From contig OY970821.1 in NCBI GenBank assembly GCA_963853835.1, forward strand, positions 55,446,640 to 55,510,639: 64,000 bases of DNA. The letters are read 5' to 3'. Shown piece after piece: positions 1 through 10,269 of this stretch. A program made the position numbers and the translations under genes. Positions within the stretch are counted from its first letter, which is position 1, and each line of letters starts with the position of its first letter. The DNA comes from Calendula officinalis (Eukaryota; Streptophyta; Magnoliopsida; Asterales; Asteraceae). Under the pieces are notes generated by a model. The model saw nothing but the letters and a program-made list of their open reading frames with translations, did not search any database and was not told the origin of the DNA.

Positions 1-91
1 AAACAGCTATTTTGGTTACTCGTGGCCGTGAAACGGACACCCGAGCTTAAAGTTGTGAATGTTTTAGTATAACACCTTTTGTCACACAATC
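1..91. repeat. Partial monomer cut by the left edge
   Basis: This is the 3' part of a linker, beginning inside the CCAGCTATTTTGG region. It carries the left-arm variant GGCCGTGAAACGG with CTTAAAGTTGTG instead of the usual GGGCGTG and CTGAAAGTTATG. The same variant follows the second monomer of the four-monomer HOR, which suggests the HOR continues to the left of the window. Confidence 0.9.
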
Positions 92-1623
92 TTGGATATT
101 GAAGAGTTCGGGCCGAAGAGGGATGTTCGGGCCGAAGTGGTGTTCGGGCCGAAGTTCGGTGTTCGGGCCGAAGTGGTGTTCGGGCTGAAGTGGTGTTCGG
201 GCCGAAGTTCGGTGTTCGGGCCGAGGATGATATTCGGGCCGAGGTTGAAGTTCGGGCCGAGGTCGGAGTTCGGGCCGAGGTTGAAGTTCGGGCCGAGGTT
301 GAAGTTCGGGCCGAAAATGAAGTTCGGGCCGGGAACAGTGAAGAGTTCGGGCCGAACTTGTTCTTGACAGTGACGAACGAACCAGCTATTTTGGTTACTC
401 GTGGGCGTGAAACGGACACCCGAGCTGAAAGTTATGAATGTTTTAGTATAACACCTTTTGTCACACAATATTGGATATTGAAAAGTTCGGGCCGAAGAGG
501 GATGTTCGGGCCGAAGTGGTGTTCGGGCCGAAGTGGGATGTTCGGGCCGAAGTGGTGTTCGGGCCGAAGTGGTGTTCGGGCCGAAGTTCGGTGTTCGGGC
601 CGAGGATGATGTTCGGGCCGAGGTTGAAGTTCGGGCCGAGGTCGGAGTTCGGGCCGAGGTTGAAGTTCAGGCCGAGGTTGAAGTTTGGGCCGAAAATGAA
701 GTTCGGGCCAGGAACAGTGAAGAGTTCGGGCCGAACTTGTTCTTGGCAGTGACGAACGAACCAGCTATTTTGGTTACTCGTGGCCGTGAAACGGACACCC
801 GAGCTTAAAGTTGTGAATGTTTTAGTATAACACCTTTTGTCACACAATCTTGGATATTGAAGAGTTCGGGCCGAAGAGGGATGTTCGGGCCGAAGTGGTG
901 TTCGGGCCGAAGTGGTGTTCGGGCCGAAGTGGTGTTCGGGCCGAAGTGGTGTTCGGGCCGAAGTGGTGTTCGGGCCGAAGTTCGGTGTTCGGGCCGAGGA
1001 TGATGTTCGGGCCGAGGTTAAAGTTCAGGCCGACGTCGGAGTTCGGGCCGAGGTTGAAGTTCGGGCCGAGGTTGAAGTTCGGGCCGAGGTTGAAGTTCGG
1101 GCTGAAAATGAAGTTCGGGCCGGGAACAGTGAAGAGTTCGGGCCGAACTTGTTCTTGGCAGTGACGAACGAACCAGATATTTTGGTTACTCGTGGGCGTG
1201 AAACGGACACCCGAGCTGAAAGTTATGAATGTTTTAGTATAGCACCTTTTGTCACACAATCTTGGATATTGAAGAGTTCGGGCCGAAGAGGGATGTTCGG
1301 GCCGAAGTGGTGTTCGGGCCGAAGTGCGATGTTCAGGCCGAAGTGGTGTTCGGGCGGAAGTTCGGTGTTTGGGCCGAGGATTATGTTCGGGCCGAGGTTG
1401 AAGTTCGGGCCGAGGTCGGAGTTCGGGCCGAGGTTGAAGGTCGAGCCGAGGTTGAAGTTCGGGCCGAAAATGAAGTTCGGGCCGGGAACAGTGAAGAGTT
1501 CGGGCCGAACTTGTTCTTGGCAGTGACGAACGAACCAGCTATTTTGGTTACTCGTGGGCGTGAAACGGACACCCGAGCTGAAAGTTATGAATGTTTTAGT
1601 ATAGCACCTTTTGTCACACAATC
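92..1623. repeat. Four-monomer HOR, copy a (1,532 bp)
   Basis: Monomers start at 92, 471, 850 and 1262 (379, 379, 412, 362 bp). Position 1 has GGGCTGAAGTGG and GATGATATTCGG in its A block and TTCTTGACAGTG in its linker. Position 2 has GAAAAGTTCGG at its head and ends with the GGCCGTG / CTTAAAG linker. Position 3 has GGTTAAAGTTCAGGCCGACG and five 17-bp GAAGTGGTG units. Position 4 has GTGCGATGTTCAGGCC, GGGCGGAAG and GAGGATTATG. The same four markers in the same order recur at 1624, 5067 and 8065. Confidence 0.93.
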
Positions 1624-3137
1624 TTGGATATTGAAGAGTTCGGGCCGAAGAGGGATGTTCGGGCCGTAGTGGTGTTCGGGCCGAAGTTCGGTGTTCGGGC
1701 CGAAGTGGTGTTCGGGCTGAAGTGGTGTTCGGGCCGAAGTTCGGTGTTCGGGCCGAGGATGATATTCGGGCCGAGGTTGAAGTTCGGGCCGAGGTCGGAG
1801 TTCGGGCCGAGGTTGAAGTTCGGGCCGAGGTTGAAGTTCGGGCCGAAAATGAAGTTCGGGCCGGGAACAGTGAAGAGTTCGGGCCGAACTTGTTCTTGAC
1901 AGTGACGAACGAACCAGCTATTTTGGTTACTCGTGGGCGTGAAACGGACACCCGAGCTGAAAGTTATGAATGTTTTAGTATAACACCTTTTGTCACACAA
2001 TATTGGATATTGAAAAGTTCGGGCCGAAGAGGGATGTTCGGGCCGAAGTGGTGTTCGGGCCGAAGTGGGATGTTCGGGCCGAAGTGGTGTTCGGGCCGAA
2101 GTGGTGTTCGGGCCGAAGTTCGGTGTTCGGGCCGAGGATGATGTTCGGGCCGAGGTTGAAGTTCGGGCCGAGGTCGGAGTTCGGGCCGAGGTTGAAGTTC
2201 AGGCCGAGGTTGAAGTTTGGGCCGAAAATGAAGTTCGGGCCGGGAACAGTGAAGAGTTCGGGCCGAACTTGTTCTTGGCAGTGACGAACGAACCAGCTAT
2301 TTTGGTTACTCGTGGCCGTGAAACGGACACCCGAGCTTAAAGTTGTGAATGTTTTAGTATAACACCTTTTGTCACACAATCTTGGATATTGAAGAGTTCG
2401 GGCCGAAGAGGGATGTTCGGGCCGAAGTGGTGTTCGGGCCGAAGTGGTGTTCGGGCCGAAGTGGTGTTCGGGCCGAAGTGGTGTTCGGGCCGAAGTTCGG
2501 TGTTCGGGCCGAGGATGATGTTCGGGCCGAGGTTAAAGTTCAGGCCGACGTCGGAGTTCGGGCCGAGGTTGAAGTTCGGGCCGAGGTTGAAGTTCGGGCC
2601 GAGGTTGAAGTTCGGGCTGAAAATGAAGTTCGGGCCGGGAACAGTGAAGAGTTCGGGCCGAACTTGTTCTTGGCAGTGACGAACGAACCAGTATTTTGGT
2701 TACTCGTGGGCGTGAAACGGACACCCGAGCTGAAAGTTATGAGTGTTTTAGTATAGCACCTTTTGTCACACAATCTTGGATATTGAAGAGTTCGGGCCGA
2801 AGAGGGATGTTCGGGCCGAAGTGGTGTTCGGGCCGAAGTGCGATGTTCAGGCCGAAGTGGTGTTCGGGCGGAAGTTCGGTGTTTGGGCCGAGGATTATGT
2901 TCGGGCCGAGGTTGAAGTTCGGGCCGAGGTCGGAGTTCGGGCCGAGGTTGAAGGTCGAGCCGAGGTTGAAGTTCGGGCCGAAAATGAAGTTCGGGCCGGG
3001 AATAGTGAAGAGTTCGGGCCGAACTTGTTCTTGGCAGTGACGAACGAACCAGCTATTTTGGTTACTCGTGGGCGTGAAACGGACACCCGAGCTGAAAGTT
3101 ATGAATGTTTTAGTATAGCACCTTTTGTCACACAATC
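1624..3137. repeat. Four-monomer HOR, copy b (1,514 bp)
   Basis: Monomers start at 1624, 2003, 2382 and 2776 (379, 379, 394, 362 bp). It matches copy a almost base for base. Differences seen: GGCCGTAGTGG near 1673; one fewer 17-bp unit in the third monomer; a one-base loss in the third linker near 2691 (CCAGTATTTTGG). So it is a recent tandem duplicate in which subunit number has already changed. Confidence 0.93.
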
Positions 3138-4290
3138 TTGGATATTGAAGAGTTCGGGCTGAAGAGGGATGTTCGGGCCGAAGTGGTGTTCGGGCCGAAG
3201 CGGTGTTCGGGCCGAAGTGGTGTTCGGGCCGAAGTGGTGTTCGGGCCGAAGTTCGGTGTTCGGGCCGAGGATGATATTCGGTCCGAGGATGATATTCGGG
3301 CCGAGGTCGAAGTTCGGGCCGAGGTCGGAGTTCGGGCCGAGGTCGGAGTTCGGGCCGAGGTTGAAGTTCGGGCCGAGGTTGAAGTTCGGGCCGAAAATGA
3401 AGTTCGGGCCGGGAACAGTGAAGAGTTCGGGCCGAACTTGTTCTTGGCAGTGACGAACGAACCTGCTATTTTGGTTACTCGTGGGCGTGAAACGGACACC
3501 CGAGCTGAAAGTTATGAATGTTTTAGTATAGCACCTTTTGTCACACAATATTGGATATTGAAGAGTTCGGGCCGAAGAGGGATGTTCGGGCCGAAGTGGT
3601 GTTCGGGCCGAAGTGGGATGTTCGGGCCGAAGTGGTGTTCGGGCCGAAGTGGTGTTCGGGCCGAAGTTCGGTGTTCGGGCCGAGGATGATGTTCGGGCCG
3701 AGGTTGAAGTTCGGGCCGAGGTCGGAGTTCGGGCCGAGGTTGAAGTTCGGGCCGAGGTTGAAGTTTTTGCCGAAAATGATGTTCGGGCCGGGAACAGTGA
3801 AGAGTTCGGGTCGAACTTGTTCTTGGCAGTGACGAACGAACCAGCTATTTTGGTTACTCGTGGCCGTGAAACGGACACCCGAGCTTAAAGTTGTGAATGT
3901 TTTAGTATAACACCTTTTGTCACACAATCTTGGATATTGAAGAGTTCGGGCCGAAGAGGGATGTTCGGGCCGAAGTGGTGTTCGGGCTGAAGTGGTGTTC
4001 GGGCCGAAGTTCGGTGTTCGGGCCGAGGATGATATTCGGGCCGAGGTTGAAGTTCGGGCCGAGGTCGGAGTTCGGGCCGAGGTTGAAGTTCGGGCCGAGG
4101 TTGAAGTTCGGGCCGAGGATGAAGTTCGGGCCGAAAATGAAGTTCGGGCCGGGAACAGTGAAGAGTTTGGGCCGAACTTGTTCTTGGCAGTGACGAACGA
4201 ACCAGCTATTTTGGTTACTCGTGGGCGTGAAACGGACACCCGAGCTGAAAGTTATGAATGTTTTAGTATAGCACCTTTTGTCACACAATA
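3138..4290. repeat. Three monomers between HOR domains
   Basis: Starts are 3138 (413 bp), 3551 (379) and 3930 (361). The 3138 monomer has a doubled GAGGATGATATTCGG unit and a doubled GAGGTCGGAG unit. The 3551 monomer resembles HOR position 2 and is followed by the GGCCGTG / CTTAAAG linker; it has TTTTTGCCGAAAATGATG near 3764. The tail of 3930, from the GAGGATGAAG unit onward (AAGAGTTTGGG), matches the tail of 6911. This places the left break of the eight-monomer duplication inside this monomer. Confidence 0.85.
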
Positions 4291-7289
4291 TTGGATATTG
4301 AAGAGTTCGGGCCGAAGAGGGATGTTCGGGCCGAAGTGGTGTTCGGGCCGAAGTGGGATGTTCGGGCCGAAGTGGTGTTCGGGCCGAAGTGGTGTTCGGG
4401 CCGAAGTTCGGTGTTCGGGTCGAGGATGATGTTCGGGCCGAGGTTGAAGTTCGGGCCGAGGTCGGAGTTCGGGCCGAGGTTGAAGTTCGGGCCGAGGTTG
4501 AAGTTTGGGCCGAAAATGAAGTTCGGGCCAGGAACAGTGATGAGTTCGGGCCGAACTTGTTCTTGGCAGTGACGAACGAACCATCAATTTTGGTTACTCG
4601 TGGCCGTGAAACGGACACCCGAGCTTAGAGTTGTGAATGTTTTAGTATAACACCTTTTGTCACACAATATTGGATATTGAAGAGTTCGGGCAGAAGAGGG
4701 ATGTTCGGGCCGAAAGTGGTGTTCGGGCCGAAGTGGGATGTTCGGGCCGAAGTGGTGTTCGGGCCGAAGTGGTGTTCGGGCCGAAGTGGTGTTCGGGCCG
4801 AAGTTCGGTGTTCGGGCCGAGGATGATGTTCGGGCCGGGGTTGAAGTTCGGGCCGAGGTCGGAGTTCGGGCCGAGGTTGAAGTTCGGGCCGAGGTTGAAT
4901 TTCGGGCCGAAAATGAAGTTCGGGCCGGGAACAGTGAAGAGTTCGGGTCGAACTTGTTCTTGGCAGTGACGAACGAAACAGCTATTTTGGTTACTCGTGG
5001 CCGTGAAACGGACACCCGAGCTTAAAGTTGTGAATGTTTTAGTATAACACCTTTTGTCACACAATCTTGGATATTGAAGAGTTCGGGCCGAAGAGGGATG
5101 TTCGGGCCGAAGTGGTGTTCGGGCCGAAGTTCGGTGTTCGGGCCGAAGTGGTGTTCGGGCTGAAGTGGTGTTCGGGCCGAAGTTCGGTGTTCGGGCCGAG
5201 GATGATATTCGGGCCGAGGTTGAAGTTCGGGCCGAGGTCGGAGTTCGGGCCGAGGTTGAAGTTCGGGCCGAGGTTGAAGTTCGGGTCGAAAATGAAGTTC
5301 GGGCCGGGAACAGTGAAGAGTTCGGGCCGAACTTGTTCTTGACAGTGACGAACGAACCAGCTATTTTGGTTACTCGTGGGCGTGAAACGGACACCCGAGC
5401 TGAAAGTTATGAATGTTTTAGTATAGCACCTTTTGTCACACAATATTGGATATTGAAAAGTTCGGGCCGAAGAGGGATGTTCGGGCCGAAGTGGTGTTCG
5501 GGCCGAAGTGGGATGTTCGGGCCGAAGTGGTGTTCGGGCCGAAGTGGTGTTCGGGCCGAAGTTCGGTGTTCGGGCCGAGGATGATGTTCGGGCCGAGGTT
5601 GAAGTTCGGGCCGAGGTCGGAGTTCGGGCCGAGGTTGAAGTTTAGGCCGAGGTTGAAGTTTGGGCCGAAAATGAAGTTCGGGCCGGGAACAGTGAAGAGT
5701 TCGGGCCGAACTTGTTCTTGGCAGTGACGAACGAACCAGCTATTTTGGTTACTCGTGGCCGTGAAACGGACACCCGAGCTTAAAGTTGTGAATGTTTTAG
5801 TATAACACCTTTTGTCACACAATCTTGGATATTGAAGAGTTCGGGCCGAAGAGGGATGTTCGGGCCGAAGTGGTGTTCGGGCCGAAGTGGTGTTCGGGCC
5901 GAAGTGGTGTTCGGGCCGAAGTTCGGTGTTCGGGCCGAGGATGATGTTCGGGCCGAGGTTAAAGTTCAGGCCGACGTCGGAGTTCGGGCCGAGGTTGAAG
6001 TTCGGGCCGAGGTTGAAGTTCGGGCTGAAAATGAAGTTCGGGCCGGGAACAGTGAAGAGTTCGGGCCGAACTTGTTCTTGGCAGTGACGAACGAACCAGC
6101 TATTTTGGTTACTCGTGGGCGTGAAACGGACACCCGAGCTGAAAGTTATGAATGTTTTAGTATAGCACCTTTTGTCACACAATCTTGGATATTGAAGAGT
6201 TCGGGCCGAAGAGGGATGTTCGGGCCGAAGTGGTGTTCGGGCCGAAGTGCGATGTTCAGGCCGAAGTGGTGTTCGGGCGGAAGTTCGGTGTTTGGGCCGA
6301 GGATTATGTTCGGGCCGAGGTTGAAGTTCGGGCCGAGGTCGGAGTTCGGGCCGAGGTTGAAGGTCGAGCCGAGGTTGAAGTTCGGGCCGAAAATGAAGTT
6401 CGGGCCGGGAACATTGAAGAGTTCGGGCCGAACTTGTTCTTGGCAGTGACGAACGAACCAGCTATTTTGGTTACTCGTGGGCGTGAAACGGACACCCGAG
6501 CTGAAAGTTATGAATGTTTTAGTATAGCACCTTTTGTCACACAATCTTGGATATTGAAGAGTTCGGGCCGAAGAGGGATGTTCGGGCCGAAGAGGGATGT
6601 TCGGGCCGAAGTGCGATGTTCGGGCCGAAGTGGTGTTCGGGTCGAAGTTCGGTGTTCGGGCCGAGGATGATGATCGGCCCGAGGTTGAAGTTCGGGCCGA
6701 GGTCGGAGTTCGGGCCGAGGTTGAAGTTCGGGCCGAGGTTGAAGTTCGGGCCGAAAATGAAGTTCGGGCCGGGAACAGTGAAGAGTTCGGGCCGAACTTG
6801 TTCTTGGCAGTGACGAACGAACCTGTTATTTTGGTTACTCGTGGGCGTGAAACGGACACCCGAGCTGAAAGTTATGACTGTTTTAGTATATCACTTTTTG
6901 TCACACAATATTGGATATTGAAGAGTTCGGGCCGAAGAGGGATGTTCGGGCCGAAGTGTTGTTCGGGCTGAAGTGGGATGTTCGGGCCGAAGTGGTGTTC
7001 GGGCCGAAGTGGTGTTCGGGCCGAAGTTTGGTGTTCGGGCCGAGGATGATGTTCGGGCCGAGGTTGAAGTTCGGGCCGAGGTCGGAGTTCGGGCCGAGGT
7101 TGAAGTTCGGGCCGAGGATGAAGTTCGGGCCGAAAATGAAGTTCGGGCCGGGAACAGTGAAGAGTTTGGGCCGAACTTGTTCTTGGCAGTGACGAACGAA
7201 CCAGCTATTTTGGTTACTCGTGGGCGTGAAACGGACACCCGAGCTGAAAGTTATGAATGTTTTAGTATAGCACCTTTTGTCACACAATA
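4291..7289. repeat. Eight-monomer segmental duplication, copy 1 (2,999 bp)
   Basis: Monomers start at 4291, 4670, 5067, 5446, 5825, 6185, 6547 and 6911 (379, 397, 379, 379, 360, 362, 364, 379 bp). Marker variants shared one for one with copy 2 at 7290: CGGGTCGAGGATG and CAGTGATGAG in the first monomer; GGGCAGAAGAGG and GGCCGGGGTTG in the second; doubled GAAGAGGGATG with GATGATGATCGGCCC in the seventh; GAAGTGTTGTTCGGG in the eighth. The 4670 monomer has one extra A (GCCGAAAGTGG near 4712). Monomers 3-6 are another copy of the four-monomer HOR. Confidence 0.93.
5067..6546. repeat. Four-monomer HOR, copy c, embedded in the first eight-monomer block
   Basis: Monomers 5067, 5446, 5825 and 6185 (379, 379, 360, 362 bp; 1,480 bp) carry the four position markers of 92-1623 in the same order. 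The third monomer has three 17-bp units and one fewer 18-bp B unit than its relatives at 850 and 2382. One HOR is therefore nested inside a larger one. Confidence 0.9.
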
Positions 7290-10269
7290 TTGGATATTGA
7301 AGAGTTCGGGCCGAAGAGGGATGTTCGGGCCGAAGTGGTGTTCGGGCCGAAGTGGGATGTTCGGGCCGAAGTGGTGTTCGGGCCGAAGTGGTGTTCGGGC
7401 CGAAGTTCGGTGTTCGGGTCGAGGATGATGTTCGGGCCGAGGTTGAAGTTCGGGCCGAGGTCGGAGTTCGGGCCGAGGTTGAAGTTCGGGCCGAGGTTGA
7501 AGTTTGGGCCGAAAATGAAGTTCGGGCCAGGAACAGTGATGAGTTCGGGCCGAACTTGTTCTTGGCAGTGACGAACGAACCATCAATTTTGGTTACTCGT
7601 GGCCGTGAAACGGACACCCGAGCTTAGAGTTGTGAATGTTTTAGTATAACACCTTTTGTCACACAATATTGGATATTGAAGAGTTCGGGCAGAAGAGGGA
7701 TGTTCGGGCCGAAGTGGTGTTCGGGCCGAAGTGGGATGTTCGGGCCGAAGTGGTGTTCGGGCCGAAGTGGTGTTCGGGCCGAAGTGGTGTTCGGGCCGAA
7801 GTTCGGTGTTCGGGCCGAGGATGATGTTCGGGCCGGGGTTGAAGTTCGGGCCGAGGTCGGAGTTCGGGCCGAGGTTGAAGTTCGGGCCGAGGTTGAAGTT
7901 CGGGCCGAAAATGAAGTTCGGGCCGGGAACAGTGAAGAGTTCGGGTCGAACTTGTTCTTGGCAGTGACGAACGAAACAGCTATTTTGGTTACTCGTGGCC
8001 GTGAAACGGACACCCGAGCTTAAAGTTGTGAATGTTTTAGTATAACACCTTTTGTCACACAATCTTGGATATTGAAGAGTTCGGGCCGAAGAGGGATGTT
8101 CGGGCCGAAGTGGTGTTCGGGCCAAAGTTCGGTGTTCGGGCCGAAGTGGTGTTCGGGCTGAAGTGGTGTTCGGGCCGAAGTTCGGTGTTCGGGCCGAGGA
8201 TGATATTCGGGCCGAGGTTGAAGTTCGGGCCGAGGTCGGAGTTCGGGCCGAGGTTGAAGTTCGGGCCGAAAATGAAGTTCGGGCCGGGAACAGTGAAGAG
8301 TTCGGGCCGAACTTGTTCTTGACAGTGACGAACGAACCAGCTATTTTGGTTACTCGTGGGCGTGAAACGGACACCCGAGCTGAAAGTTATGAATGTTTTA
8401 GTATAACACCTTTTGTCACACAATATTGGATATTGAAAAGTTCGGGCCGAAGAGGGATGTTCGGGCCGAAGTGGTGTTCGGGCCGAAGTGGGATGTTCGG
8501 GCCGAAGTGGTGTTCGGGCCGAAGTGGTGTTCGGGCCGAAGTTCGGTGTTCGGGCCGAGGATGATGTTCGGGCCGAGGTTGAAGTTCGGGCCGAGGTCGG
8601 AGTTCGGGCCGAGGTTGAAGTTCAGGCCGAGGTTGAAATTTGGGCCGAAAATGAAGTTCGGGCCGGGAACAGTGAAGAGTTCGGGCCGAACTTGTTCTTG
8701 GCAGTGACGAACGAACCAGCTATTTTGGTTACTCGTGGCCGTGAAACGGACACCCGAGCTTAAAGTTGTGAATGTTTTAGTATAACACCTTTTGTCACAC
8801 AATCTTGGATATTGAAGAGTTCGGGCCGAAGAGGGATGTTCGGGCCGAAGTGGTGTTCGGGCCGAAGTGGTGTTCGGGCCGAAGTGGTGTTCGGGCCGAA
8901 GTTCGGTGTTCGGGCCGAGGATGATGTTCGGGCCGAGGTTAAAGTTCAGGCCGACGTCGGAGTTCGGGCCGAGGTTGAAGTTCGGGCCGAGGTTGAAGTT
9001 CGGGCCGAGGTTGAAGTTCGGGCTGAAAATGAAGTTCGGGCCGGGAACAGTGAAGAGTTCGGGCCGAACTTGTTCTTGGCAGTGACGAACGAACCAGCTA
9101 TTTTGGTTACTCGTGGGCGTGAAACGGACACCCGAGCTGAAAGTTATGAATGTTTTAGTATAGCACCTTTTGTCACACAATCTTGGATATTGAAGAGTTC
9201 GGGCCGAAGAGGGATGTTCGGGCCGAAGTGGTGTTCGGGCCGAAGTGCGATGTTCAGGCCGAAGTGGTGTTCGGGCGGAAGTTCGGTGTTTGGGCCGAGG
9301 ATTATGTTCGGGCCGAGGTTGAAGTTCGGGCCGAGGTCGGAGTTCGGGCCGAGGTTGAAGGTCGAGCCGAGGTTGAAGTTCGGGCCGAAAATGAAGTTCG
9401 GGCCGGGAACAGTGAAGAGTTCGGGCCGAACTTGTTCTTGGCAGTGACGAACGAACCAGCTATTTTGGTTACTCGTGGGCGTGAAACGGACACCCGAGCT
9501 GAAAGTTATGAATGTTTTAGTATAGCACCTTTTGTCACACAATCTTGGATATTGAAGAGTTCGGGCCGAAGAGGGATGTTCGGGCCGAAGAGGGATGTTC
9601 GGGCCGAAGTGCGATGTTCGGGCCGAAGTGGTGTTCGGGTCGAAGTTCGGTGTTCGGGCCGAGGATGATGATCGGCCCGAGGTTGAAGTTCGGGCCGAGG
9701 TCGGAGTTCGGGCCGAGGTTGAAGTTCGGGCCGAGGTTGAAGTTCGGGCCGAAAATGAAGTTCGGGCCGGGAACAGTGAAGAGTTCGGGCCGAACTTGTT
9801 CTTGGCAGTGACGAACGAACCTGTTATTTTGGTTACTCGTGGGCGTGAAACGGACACCCGAGCTGAAAGTTATGACTGTTTTAGTATAGCACTTTTTGTC
9901 ACACAATATTGGATATTGAAGAGTTCGGGCCGAAGAGGGATGTTCGGGCCGAAGTGTTGTTCGGGCTGAAGTGGGATGTTCGGGCCGAAGTGGTGTTCGG
10001 GCCGAAGTGGTGTTCGGGCCGAAGTTTGGTGTTCGGGCCGAAGATGATGTTCGGGCCGAGGTTGAAGTTCGGGCCGAGGTCGGAGTTCGGGCCGAGGTTG
10101 AAGTTCGGGCCGAAAATGAAGTTCGGGCCGGGAACAGTGAAGAGTTCGGGCCGAACTTGTTCTTGGCAGTGACGAACGAACCAGCTATTTTGGTTACTCG
10201 TGGGCGTGAAACGGACACCCGAGCTGAAACTTATGAATGTTTTAGTATAGCACCTTTTGTCACACAATC
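7290..10269. repeat. Eight-monomer segmental duplication, copy 2 (2,980 bp)
   Basis: Monomers start at 7290, 7669, 8065, 8426, 8805, 9183, 9545 and 9909 (379, 396, 361, 379, 378, 362, 364, 361 bp). It pairs one for one with copy 1 at an offset of about 2,998 bp. Three pairs differ by exactly one 18-bp unit: 5067/8065 (minus one), 5825/8805 (plus one) and 6911/9909 (minus one). Otherwise differences are scattered single bases. The next monomer, 10270, no longer matches 7290 exactly, so copy 2 ends near there. Confidence 0.93.
8065..9544. repeat. Four-monomer HOR, copy d, embedded in the second eight-monomer block
   Basis: Monomers 8065, 8426, 8805 and 9183 (361, 379, 378, 362 bp; 1,480 bp) repeat the four-marker series, including TTCTTGACAGTG in the first linker and GGCCGACGTCGG in the third. 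Total length equals copy c although two monomers differ from it by one subunit in opposite directions. Confidence 0.9.
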
